This document shows, piece after piece, positions 44,342 to 52,619 of a stretch of 64,000 bases of DNA. The translations under genes and the position numbers were made by a program. The notes under the pieces were generated by a model. That model saw nothing but the letters and a program-made list of their open reading frames with translations. It was not told the DNA's origin and did not search any database. The stretch lies in contig NZ_JARIXP010000004.1 of the NCBI RefSeq assembly GCF_029269265.1, forward strand, positions 372,001 to 436,000, written 5' to 3'. Position 1 is the first letter of the stretch. Each line of letters opens with the position of its first letter. This DNA comes from Rheinheimera sp. 1928-s. GTDB lineage: Bacteria > Pseudomonadota > Gammaproteobacteria > Enterobacterales > Alteromonadaceae.

Positions 44342-45415
44342 CTATGTCGTTTGAGTGTCTAAATAGTTGATCTCAATCCCCTCACAGAGCCGCAGGTAAT
44401 CCATGATGGCTTCGATCACCTGCAAGTTATTGCAGCGCGTCAAATTCCAGACATGAGAAGAGGCAGCGTTAATCCAGGTGCTTAACCCCGGGTCGACGCT
44501 AATGACTCTGAGCCCGCTAAAACAATGAGCAATAGTCGTTAATGCCATCGAATAAAAGCCAACCACAGTGGCGGGAGGTGTGGCTTGCTGACGCAGCCAG
44601 TCTTCTATTGGCAAATGCTGCTGCATGATGGCAACAGGCAACTCAAGCCTTATCCTGGCGACAAAATCAGGGTTGGTGATGCGATGGGGTACATAGTGAA
44701 TACACTTGCCTGGGAACAGCGCCACCACCTTTCTCAACAAGGCGATATAGTGGTCTTCACTCAGATAACTCAGTTGTGTTTCTCCGCCACCAAGTAACAG
44801 CACAGCCTGCTCGTCCACAATAGGGAAATGCTGTTTCATCGCCTGAAGTGGATTCTTGCATATGCTGAGCCAGGGCAAAGCAGGTAAATCAAAGACTGTA
44901 AATAACTCAAGGTGGGCCGGTGGCTGTGTGCATACCTGGTATTTTTGTCTGGCCAGCAAAGCCTGCTGCGCGCGCACTGTGTCTGGGTCGGCAGGAAAAT
45001 CAAAAAACAGCCCCTGACTAAACAAGTAGCGGTAGAACACCAGGGGCGCATTGCCATCATCCATCAGTACCAGCTTAGGTCCACTTAAACTGCAAACGAT
45101 ATCCCTTTGCCATTGTTGCCTTATATTGGAGAAAAACACCAACTGATAGCCTTGCTGCTTCAGCCAGGGCAAATGCTGAGCATAAATACTGATCCTGTCT
45201 TCAATAGCACCGCTAACTCTGGGGACCTGAATCAAATGGGTAGGTTTCAAGCGGGTTAATAACTGCTGCAACTGACTGTAGGCATCGGCTCTGCAACAAT
45301 CACAGGTGATGATATCGTAGTCGTCTATGCCATATTCTCGCACTGCTTCTTGCAGGTTAAACACCTGAGATGGTGTATCGATAACAAATAATGCACGTAA
45401 AGCAGAGGCCATCAC
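44342..45415 (-). CDS. Putative sialyl/polysialyltransferase-like GT-B protein
   Basis: The 357-aa protein is not a close match to anything I can name. Features recall bacterial sialyltransferases of the GT52/polysialyltransferase type: ALFVIDTPSQVFNLQEAV at the N-terminus, LLLGGGETQLSYLSEDHYI at the start of a second domain, the basic CIHYVPHRITNPDFV, then PIEDWL and VGFYSMALTTIAHCF, in the order H-P/R, P-x-E, S-x-AL. These enzymes use CMP-nonulosonic acids, which this island makes, so it is a candidate transferase for Leg or Pse. A start one codon later is possible. Confidence 0.5.
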   Translation of the reverse strand: MMASALRALFVIDTPSQVFNLQEAVREYGIDDYDIITCDCCRADAYSQLQQLLTRLKPTHLIQVPRVSGAIEDRISIYAQHLPWLKQQGYQLVFFSNIRQQWQRDIVCSLSGPKLVLMDDGNAPLVFYRYLFSQGLFFDFPADPDTVRAQQALLARQKYQVCTQPPAHLELFTVFDLPALPWLSICKNPLQAMKQHFPIVDEQAVLLLGGGETQLSYLSEDHYIALLRKVVALFPGKCIHYVPHRITNPDFVARIRLELPVAIMQQHLPIEDWLRQQATPPATVVGFYSMALTTIAHCFSGLRVISVDPGLSTWINAASSHVWNLTRCNNLQVIEAIMDYLRLCEGIEINYLDTQTT

Positions 45416-46371
45416 ATCGGTTCCTTTGCTGAGCTTGGGTAATTTGCCATTTGCTCATACCACTGCAAACGCTGAATTTGAGTAGTTAAATCACAAAAAT
45501 GCTCAGGATCCTGAGCTAAAAACGCCTTCACCTGAGCATATAGCCCCGCTTTAAACTCATGATCTATATTATTATCAGGTGGTACTGGCTGCCACACCAC
45601 CGTGCCACGCAGTTGCTGTTGCACTTGCTCCAGAGGCATAAATTGAAAACGCCTTTGCGCTGAACTGAGCTCCAATGCCCAACGCCCTGCAGATTGCCAA
45701 TTGCCTTGATAGCTGAATAAGGCGCCAGACTCTGACACACCTGCCCCTGTCATCACTGCGGCAGAAGGATGCCAGGGCAGTGAGCCAGTAAAAAGACTAT
45801 TCATCTGCTTAGGCGTTCCACCCAGATAAAAAGCCAGATCGATAATGTGAGCTGTGTTGGCAATCAGCCAGCGCGCTTTGACTTCATCCGGGTGGCTGGT
45901 GGCTTCGATCTGATGAGACCACTCTGTCATTTCAAAGTAAAAAGACAATACACCGCCATCGTCTTTGAGTTGTTTTCTGGCATGCTGAACACCAGCATAA
46001 AAACGTCTGTTGTAACCAATCAATACTATGGTTTGTTGTTGTTCTGCAAGCTGACGCAATTTATCCAGTTGCCATTGATACAAAGCCCCTGGTTTTTCCA
46101 ACAAAATATGCTTAACACCGTAGTGCAGAAGTGCAAGACAACTTGGATACAGGTCTACGACATTCACAGCAACAATTGCAATAGTAGCGCAGTCTGGTTG
46201 CGACTTTAAGAATAGTTCCAGCCCACCACTGACCACTTGTGCCCCGGTTTGCTGACGGAAGTTCTGACAGCCTTGATCTGAGCGTCCTATCACCAGCGGT
46301 GTTTGCTGTAGTTGTTGCAAGACTTTGTAATAGGCCTGCGCCATAGGCCCTGCGCCAATTAACCACATCAT
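45412..46371 (-). CDS. Gfo/Idh/MocA-family oxidoreductase (third of three)
   Basis: The 319-aa protein has an N-terminal nucleotide-binding stretch (WLIGAGPMAQAYYKVL), the family EKP motif (HILLEKPGALYQW) and GYNRRFYAGV in the C-terminal substrate domain. Such enzymes oxidise or reduce sugars with NAD(P). It overlaps the polysialyltransferase-like gene by 4 nt. The substrate is unknown; a nonulosonic acid or its precursor fits the context. Confidence 0.8.
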   Translation of the reverse strand: MMWLIGAGPMAQAYYKVLQQLQQTPLVIGRSDQGCQNFRQQTGAQVVSGGLELFLKSQPDCATIAIVAVNVVDLYPSCLALLHYGVKHILLEKPGALYQWQLDKLRQLAEQQQTIVLIGYNRRFYAGVQHARKQLKDDGGVLSFYFEMTEWSHQIEATSHPDEVKARWLIANTAHIIDLAFYLGGTPKQMNSLFTGSLPWHPSAAVMTGAGVSESGALFSYQGNWQSAGRWALELSSAQRRFQFMPLEQVQQQLRGTVVWQPVPPDNNIDHEFKAGLYAQVKAFLAQDPEHFCDLTTQIQRLQWYEQMANYPSSAKEPM

Positions 46372-46380
46372 AAATACTCC

Positions 46381-47349
46381 TCAGGTTATAGGGCAGTGAT
46401 TCAGTTCAACTGACTCTTGCCGAAAATAGGCCAGCAAACTGTGAATAAGCGGCAGATGTAAAGCGGCAGATTCAGCAAAAGGAGTTAAAGAACAGCTGCC
46501 ACTTCGAAGCAAATCGTCCACTACGCCTGCAGTCAACTGGCTTTGATACAGCATAGGCATATCTCTGAGTATCAGCTCTCGCTCGCCTCTTCTGTGGACA
46601 GAGCCTTTGACTTCATCAATGTCAAAACACACCTTGGCAGAGCTGCATTCTATGAGCACTGACGTTGGTGCACGTTCATCGGCAGTGCAGTGAAGAAGCA
46701 GTTCGGAACCTTGGCTAAATACACAACGCAAAGTACCAGCCACTTCAAGATATCCCACTCTTTTGCTTTGAAGACTCTGCACTAGCTGGCTGTGGTCAAC
46801 ACTAAGCAAAGATTCAGAGCTTAAAAACGACACTAAATCAATAAAGTGAATGCTATTGCAGGCCATTCCCCACAAATTCCCCTGAACCTTCATCAACACA
46901 GGCGTCTTAGCTGTTATAAGGCTCAGTTGCCGATACAACGGATAACAACGCCTTGGACAGTTCACATAAGCCTGAACCTCATACTGCTCAAGTAGGTTCT
47001 GCATCAGTGCATAGTGTTCAGGCCGCTGAAACAATACTTTTTCCAGCACCAGATAACGCACTTTGGCGCAGCGCAGCAGCTCTTGGCTCAACTCAAAGCG
47101 CACTGCCGCTCCTGTTGCAATCAAAGCGAGGTCATACTGCGAACTGAGTTGCTCAATGGACTGGAAAAAACGGATCTGAGCCGCGTTCACCTGCACCTGA
47201 GCCAGACGTTGTTTGGCTTTTTCAACAGACAATACATCAGGTTCTACCACGTCAATACTACAGTCAGGCAAACTGGCCATAGACTGCAAATGACGGGAGC
47301 CCAACTCACCTGCGCCAACTAACACCAGGCTGCAGTGCATGAGGCTCAT
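46381..47349 (-). CDS. Gfo/Idh/MocA-like oxidoreductase (second of three, divergent)
   Basis: The 322-aa protein has LVLVGAGELGSRHLQSMASL as dinucleotide motif and an EK pair (LVLEKVLFQRP) instead of the usual EKP; the C-terminal domain carries NCPRRCYPLYRQL and SIHFIDLVSFL. It overlaps the SDR by 4 nt. The loss of the Pro after EK makes the activity less certain. The start could also be the ATG three codons later. Confidence 0.75.
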   Translation of the reverse strand: MSLMHCSLVLVGAGELGSRHLQSMASLPDCSIDVVEPDVLSVEKAKQRLAQVQVNAAQIRFFQSIEQLSSQYDLALIATGAAVRFELSQELLRCAKVRYLVLEKVLFQRPEHYALMQNLLEQYEVQAYVNCPRRCYPLYRQLSLITAKTPVLMKVQGNLWGMACNSIHFIDLVSFLSSESLLSVDHSQLVQSLQSKRVGYLEVAGTLRCVFSQGSELLLHCTADERAPTSVLIECSSAKVCFDIDEVKGSVHRRGERELILRDMPMLYQSQLTAGVVDDLLRSGSCSLTPFAESAALHLPLIHSLLAYFRQESVELNHCPIT

Positions 47350-48116
47350 AAGGTGAATCCATCATCAATAATCAGGTTTTGGCCTTGCATAAAAGTGCTA
47401 TCGTCAGACAGCAAAAAGACCACAGCCCCACAAATATCGGTTGGATTAAGCATACCTTTACCTAAGGTATGCTGTTTATACTGCTGTAAAAATGTCTCTG
47501 GTTGCCCATCAAGTAAACCACCAGGGCTTACCGCATTTACTCTAAAACGAGAGTCATTGACATAACTGCTAATGTATTTAGTCAACTGCACAATGGCCGC
47601 TTTTATGGCGGCGTATTCCACAGGCATGGTCATAGGCGTATCTTTGTAGAGGTCAAACTTAGGCGCAATCACGCCATAAACAGAGGATAAATTCACCACT
47701 GACAACGGCTGCTGATGCACGCTGAAGTGCTTTGCCGCTTGTTGCGCAAATAAAAATGCCGCGCCCAGATGCAACTGCACATTTTCATTAAAGCTCTCTA
47801 GTGTGACATCAAAAAAATGCCGGCCGTAACTAGGATGCCGGGGGTAGGTACAGTTCACCGCACCAGTTAATTGAGGGTAAGTCGCAAACAATAACGCCAC
47901 TTGCTCTGGCTGATTAAAATCAACCTGATGCAAAACCAGTTGCTGATCCGTGCAACCAACAGCTATCAAACGTTGGCGTAATTTGTCCAGATCCAGATCA
48001 GCAGCGATAACCACAGCGCCCCGCTGCACTAACACCTGACACAAAGTGCTACCTAATAAACCCGCAGCACCGGCAACTAATACGGTTTTACCTGTCAGCA
48101 TCTGTTGTCCTTTCAT
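47346..48116 (-). CDS. SDR oxidoreductase (PtmA-like)
   Basis: The 256-aa protein has VLVAGAAGLLGSTLCQVLVQ and the catalytic Ser and Tyr (VVNLSSVYGVIAPK ... YAAIKAAIVQLTKYI), with VNAVSPGGLLDGQ near the end. Its neighbours legF and ptmE recall the Campylobacter ptm cluster, where PtmA belongs to legionaminic acid synthesis through GDP-sugars. The reaction is inferred from context only. It overlaps legF by 4 nt. Confidence 0.75.
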   Translation of the reverse strand: MKGQQMLTGKTVLVAGAAGLLGSTLCQVLVQRGAVVIAADLDLDKLRQRLIAVGCTDQQLVLHQVDFNQPEQVALLFATYPQLTGAVNCTYPRHPSYGRHFFDVTLESFNENVQLHLGAAFLFAQQAAKHFSVHQQPLSVVNLSSVYGVIAPKFDLYKDTPMTMPVEYAAIKAAIVQLTKYISSYVNDSRFRVNAVSPGGLLDGQPETFLQQYKQHTLGKGMLNPTDICGAVVFLLSDDSTFMQGQNLIIDDGFTL

Positions 48117-48817
48117 TGGTTTTTACTGAGTTCTGCTGCGCTCAGCAACACTTCCGCCAGCATAAAGTCATAGATATCATCAATATCGACAGCACGCTGT
48201 TTAGGGATAACGACTGCCGTCACTTTACCCGCCAAAACCCCTGCACTCTTGCGGATATAATGTGGTGATGTTGCATAAACCACGGTAGTTAAATCAAACA
48301 ACTGCGGGGCATCCTGACGGCGAATTAACTGGCCATTGGCTTTGATGGCTATATCGACCAGGCCATCTGGCAGTTGCCGCACCATATTAAAATAGGGGCT
48401 ACGCTGGGCTGGTGTCATGCTGACACAAATATCAGCACCCGTTTGCTGCAACTTTAACAGCGCTGACTGCACATCCTCTTTGCTGCGTAGTGGCGCGGTG
48501 GCAGGCAAGCTGACAAAGTGATCAAACTGGCCATAGTGGTGCTCAACCCAATCGACGGCATGACGCCAGGCGAGAAATTCTGCGCTGGTGTCAGTGGCCA
48601 GTTCTGCTGGGCGTTCAATCACAATGGCACCCGCCGCCTTTGCGGTGCTGGCAATCTCAGCATCGTCTGTAGAGACAAACACCTGTTCAATCTCAGGAAG
48701 CTGTTGCGCCAGCTCAACGGAATAACACAACAGAGGTTTTCCCAGCAGTGGTTTGATATTTTTCCCCGGCAACCCTTTGGAACCGCCACGGGCAAAAACA
48801 AAAGCAAAAGTACGCAT
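48113..48817 (-). CDS. legF: LegF-type CMP-nonulosonic acid synthetase
   Basis: The enzyme activates legionaminic acid with CTP. The 234-aa NeuA-family protein has FVFARGGSKGLPGKNIKPL, VSTDDAEIASTA, LPATAPLRSKEDV and TPAQRSPYFNMV. It is clearly different from PseF at 27507-28202, in keeping with two separate CMP-sugars. The Leg assignment rests on the neighbouring legI/legG/legC/legB. It overlaps both neighbours. Confidence 0.88.
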   Translation of the reverse strand: MRTFAFVFARGGSKGLPGKNIKPLLGKPLLCYSVELAQQLPEIEQVFVSTDDAEIASTAKAAGAIVIERPAELATDTSAEFLAWRHAVDWVEHHYGQFDHFVSLPATAPLRSKEDVQSALLKLQQTGADICVSMTPAQRSPYFNMVRQLPDGLVDIAIKANGQLIRRQDAPQLFDLTTVVYATSPHYIRKSAGVLAGKVTAVVIPKQRAVDIDDIYDFMLAEVLLSAAELSKNQ

Positions 48818-49782
48818 TAGTCTGTGTTCTCCGCTATCCGTCTGGCTTGTTCAATCAGCGCTAAGACAGCTAAGCCATCCTGCAGCGGCACAGGCGCCAC
48901 TTTTTCTTCTGTTACAGCAGTAAAAAAGTCCTGCAACATCAGCAGATAAATTTGGTTTTTATCCCAGAGTGGCTGATGATACAGCTGCTGTCGGCCATCT
49001 GTATTAATCAGACAAACACTGTTTTCCAGCAGATCCCATTCTATACGACCTTGCTGGCCTGAAATAATGCAACGCCGTTGTGGCACCTGCTGTAAAAAAT
49101 CCAGATGCAACTGACAAAGCAATGAATTGTCGCCAGACAACATCAAATCGGCACGTTCTTCCACATCCAGCTTTAATTCGCCCTGTTTTTGTAAGCGGCA
49201 AAACTCTACAGATAAAGGGCCAAACAACCAGAGCAAATAATCCAGTTCATGACTCAGTTCCAACAGAGCACCACCACCAAATTCTTGTTTTGCAGACACT
49301 GAATCCCGATAATCAATCTGCTTACGCCATTGGCTCAGATGTTGTCCAACCATAGCCTGAACCAAATACACAGGCCCAAGCCTCTGTTCTGCCAGCAGTT
49401 GTTTGACCACCTGAGCAGAGGGTAAGTAACGTAGGCAATAGCCCAGACTCAACAGCGGTGTTGACGGAGGCTCAGACAAAAAGTCTGCTGCTAACTGGCG
49501 CTGATGACTCAGAGGTTTTTCAATCAAGGCAGCAATACCGGCATCACGAAAAGCATTCGCATGCTGCAAATGTAAATGGGCCGGAGAAGCGATCACGGCA
49601 AACAAAGGCTGGACGGCTATCGCCTGCTCGAGGCTCAGCTGGGTTTGCCCAGCCAGTTCATCATCAGGCAATTGGCGGCCACTCGCTGAGACTACATAAA
49701 TTTGTGCCTGTGGCCATAACAGCAGCAGATTAGCTAAATGTCGTTTACCTATACTGCCCAAACCCACCAATACAATCGTCAT
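48817..49782 (-). CDS. Gfo/Idh/MocA-family oxidoreductase (first of three)
   Basis: The 321-aa protein has IVLVGLGSIGKRHLANLLL, the EKP-type LIEKPLSHQRQL, and GYCLRYLPSAQVVKQLL and LLELSHELDYLLWLFG in the C-terminal domain. It lies between the PtmE-like gene and legF. Gfo/Idh proteins accompany nonulosonic acid clusters in many bacteria and may epimerise or oxidise the sugar; the substrate here is not readable. Confidence 0.82.
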   Translation of the reverse strand: MTIVLVGLGSIGKRHLANLLLLWPQAQIYVVSASGRQLPDDELAGQTQLSLEQAIAVQPLFAVIASPAHLHLQHANAFRDAGIAALIEKPLSHQRQLAADFLSEPPSTPLLSLGYCLRYLPSAQVVKQLLAEQRLGPVYLVQAMVGQHLSQWRKQIDYRDSVSAKQEFGGGALLELSHELDYLLWLFGPLSVEFCRLQKQGELKLDVEERADLMLSGDNSLLCQLHLDFLQQVPQRRCIISGQQGRIEWDLLENSVCLINTDGRQQLYHQPLWDKNQIYLLMLQDFFTAVTEEKVAPVPLQDGLAVLALIEQARRIAENTD

Positions 49783-49811
49783 TACTACTCCGTCAGCTTT
49801 GCAGGGAATGG

Positions 49812-50879
49812 TTATAAATCCTGTAGTGTGTCATTCACAAGTTGCTGGGCTTTTTTAAAATCATCCAGTCGTCCTATATCAATCCAGTCCTGCTCAACCT
49901 GAAAATGATTCACTTGCTTTCCATCTTGCAGCCGCGCCGATAATAAAGTGGGCATATCAATCTGATCACCGGCTTTGACCTGACGAATAAAATCAGGCTC
50001 AAGCAAATAAATACCTGCATTAACAAAATAATGATGGACTGGCTTTTCGACAATGGCAGTAATACGGTGGCCATCTGTGCTAACCACGCCATAAGGCACC
50101 TGATAATCAAACTGACGCACACAGACGGTCGCCTCTCCGCCTTGTTCTTCATGAAACGAAAGCAACTGAAGAAAATCTATATCGGTCAGCAAATCACCAT
50201 TCATCACAAATACAGGCTCTGTTAGTTCTTGCTGCGGTAACAAGCCTAAAGCCCCGGCCGTGCCCAGAGGCTGACTTTCATGCAAATAATTAATAGAAAC
50301 TCCCCATTTGCTGCCATCACTAAAGTGAGACATGATTTGTTCCGGCATATAGTGGGTGGATATAAAGAAGCGATGAAATCCGGCCTGAATAAACCGCAGC
50401 ATAATCAGTTCAAGAATAGGTTTATCACCAAGCTTTAACATAGGTTTAGGACATGATTCAGTCAGAGGCCGCAATCTGGTGCCAAAACCGCCCGCCATCA
50501 GACACACCGCATTATCCAATTTAGGCTTTTGCAGCAAATCATATAAAAACTCAATCGAAAGCAGTTGTCCATCGTCAGAGACAACCGGCAACAACAGCAG
50601 TTGAAAGCGCTCCATGCATGACAATAAACGGGTTTTGCTCCAGTCAGCCTGCGCTACTCGTGGCTCTTTTTGCATAATATCTGAAACAGGCGAGGCTAAA
50701 CTGATGCCCTTCAATAGCGAACGTCGCACATCACCATCGCTGACAGTACCTAGCAAAAGCCGCTGGGCATCAACCACCACCAGACTGCGGCGGCCTTGCT
50801 GATCCATCAGAGCTATAGCGTCCGCTAATGGCATCTGAGGCAAGACCAAAATCTGTTCCCACTGTTTAAGCTTGGCCAT
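49812..50879 (-). CDS. ptmE: PtmE-like CBS-domain nucleotidyltransferase
   Basis: In Campylobacter PtmE makes GDP-GlcN for legionaminic acid. The protein (355 aa from the ATG with GGAG upstream; an ATG 24 nt earlier overlaps the NeuD-like gene) has two CBS repeats (about 1-110) and an NTP-transferase domain with AVCLMAGGFGTRLRPLTESC, KPMLKLGDKPILE, VMNGDLLTDIDF and NAGIYLLEP. The CBS-plus-transferase layout is specific for PtmE-type proteins. The nucleotide used is inferred. Confidence 0.82.
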   Translation of the reverse strand: MAKLKQWEQILVLPQMPLADAIALMDQQGRRSLVVVDAQRLLLGTVSDGDVRRSLLKGISLASPVSDIMQKEPRVAQADWSKTRLLSCMERFQLLLLPVVSDDGQLLSIEFLYDLLQKPKLDNAVCLMAGGFGTRLRPLTESCPKPMLKLGDKPILELIMLRFIQAGFHRFFISTHYMPEQIMSHFSDGSKWGVSINYLHESQPLGTAGALGLLPQQELTEPVFVMNGDLLTDIDFLQLLSFHEEQGGEATVCVRQFDYQVPYGVVSTDGHRITAIVEKPVHHYFVNAGIYLLEPDFIRQVKAGDQIDMPTLLSARLQDGKQVNHFQVEQDWIDIGRLDDFKKAQQLVNDTLQDL

Positions 50880-50880
50880 T

Positions 50881-51540
50881 TTATTGTTCTCCGCTGATTG
50901 CATGGGATAACCGGACTAGAGCTGAACCACCGCGCACTGTTGCATGTGCAGCCAGGTTTTTGACCACTACTGTACCAGCCCCGACCACAGCTCCTGCAGC
51001 AATATTAATGCCCTGAATGACAGTGGCTCCGGCCCCAACAAATACCTGTTCAGCCACAGTCACCTGACCGCAGAGCACAGCTCCCGGGGCTATATGGCTG
51101 TGAGCTGCAATCACACAATCGTGTTCAACTAAAGCTCTGCTATTAATAATAACGTTATCGGCAATATTGCTATCAGCTTGAATCACAGCTCCGGCCATGA
51201 TTTGCACCCCCTGCCCCAACTGGACGCTTGGACTGACCACAGCAGACGGATGCACCAGATTGATAAACTCAAACCCAGCCTGACGGGCTTTGCTGAATAA
51301 TGCATAACGCGCCTGAGACTGAGGCATCATGCCAACCCCATTGACCAATTTCACCTGCTGCGGATTGTAGCTGGTCAGCGCGTCATCATCACCCAATACG
51401 GCCAATCCCCGCCATTGCTGGACTTTTTGCGCCCAAAGCAAGGGACAACTCACGCCTAAAACCGGGGTCTGCGTAAGTTGCAGCATCTCAAGCACCACCT
51501 TCGCATGACCGCCTGCGCCAAGCAATATTACGCCTTGCAT
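50881..51540 (-). CDS. NeuD/PglD-family sugar O- or N-acyltransferase
   Basis: The 219-aa product has the PglD N-terminal motif VILLGAGGHAKVVLEML and a left-handed beta-helix with hexapeptides (VHPSAVVSPSVQLGQGVQIM ... VFVGAGATVIQGINI). It may acetylate the legionaminic acid precursor (LegH role) or the finished sugar (NeuD role). The start chosen lies 13 nt inside the legI end; a longer upstream opening has no family match. Confidence 0.85.
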   Translation of the reverse strand: MQGVILLGAGGHAKVVLEMLQLTQTPVLGVSCPLLWAQKVQQWRGLAVLGDDDALTSYNPQQVKLVNGVGMMPQSQARYALFSKARQAGFEFINLVHPSAVVSPSVQLGQGVQIMAGAVIQADSNIADNVIINSRALVEHDCVIAAHSHIAPGAVLCGQVTVAEQVFVGAGATVIQGINIAAGAVVGAGTVVVKNLAAHATVRGGSALVRLSHAISGEQ

Positions 51541-52619
51541 GACGGTTCCTGAGTCACAGGGTCCATGGCCTGATAAGAACAAGTAGCGGTTTGTCCAAGT
51601 AAATCCCAGTAATGTATCGCTGCTGTGCCTCTGCAGCTGCGGGCACTCGTCAGGTTTTCTGCGGTAAATGTCTGACCCGCTGCTATGGCTGTTTTAGCAA
51701 CAATTCGTTGCCGCACCACTTGCTGCGTATCCAGCTCAACAGCTTGTGGCGCTTTGATACCGGATCCCAACAGCAATTCAACCCGTCGAATTTGCTGCAC
51801 CATATCTTTGAGCTCGCCGGGAGTTAATGAAGCCTTGTGATCCGGGCCTGGCAAATTACGATCTAAGGTAAAGTGTTTTTCAATGATAGTAGCGCCGCGG
51901 GCAACAGCAGCGACTGGCACTAACAAACCATCACTATGATCCGAATAACCCACTGGCAACTGAAAACTTTGGGCTAATGTGGTCATGGCCGCTAAATTAA
52001 CCTGCTCGTCAGGACACGGATATTGCGAAGTACAATGCAGCAGTGTGACTTGCTTTTTCAGGTTCTGCTGAGCAGCAATACTGCTCCAGTTTTGCCAGAC
52101 CTCTCGTAGACCTGCCGGCGGCACGTCAGCCGTGGACGCATGCGCAACAACGGCCAACGCCAATTCAATCTCGCCGAGGGTTGCCATACCAGTTGACAGA
52201 ATGAGTGGCTTACCACTGCGCGCGGTTAACCATACTAAAGGCGCATTTGTTAGTTCACCGGATGGGATCTTATAGCGCTTTAGCTGCAAATTAAGCAGAA
52301 ACTCAGTGCTTGGCAGGTCGAAGCCTGTCGACATAAATTCAAGCCCTAATTGTTCCGCATAGTCTTTAAGTTGGTGATGCAGAACCTGGGGTAGTTCTAA
52401 GCGTTTGAGCATCTGCCACTGGCTTTCGCTGGCATCGGTAAGTTCTTTTTGATACTGAGCTTTTGGTGTTTGTCTGGTGGCTAATAAATCAGCCTGAAAC
52501 GTCTGAAATTTAACAGCGTCAGCACCTGCTTGTGCTGCTGCATCAACCAAAGCAAAAGCTAAATCAGCATCGCCATTATGATTGACCCCAGCTTCAGCAA
52601 TAACAAAGGTTTTGCTCAT
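51528..52619 (-). CDS. legI: LegI: N,N'-diacetyllegionaminic acid synthase (NeuB family)
   Basis: The enzyme condenses a diamino-hexose with phosphoenolpyruvate. The 363-aa protein has FVIAEAGVNHNGDADLAFAL, FMSTGFDLPSTEFL, IPSGELTNAPLV and EKHFTLDRNLPGPDHKASL, the LegI/NeuB signature, which differs from that of PseI at 29319-30380. A SAF domain lies at the C-terminus. It abuts the legG stop without a gap. Confidence 0.92.
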   Translation of the reverse strand: MSKTFVIAEAGVNHNGDADLAFALVDAAAQAGADAVKFQTFQADLLATRQTPKAQYQKELTDASESQWQMLKRLELPQVLHHQLKDYAEQLGLEFMSTGFDLPSTEFLLNLQLKRYKIPSGELTNAPLVWLTARSGKPLILSTGMATLGEIELALAVVAHASTADVPPAGLREVWQNWSSIAAQQNLKKQVTLLHCTSQYPCPDEQVNLAAMTTLAQSFQLPVGYSDHSDGLLVPVAAVARGATIIEKHFTLDRNLPGPDHKASLTPGELKDMVQQIRRVELLLGSGIKAPQAVELDTQQVVRQRIVAKTAIAAGQTFTAENLTSARSCRGTAAIHYWDLLGQTATCSYQAMDPVTQEPSCKA

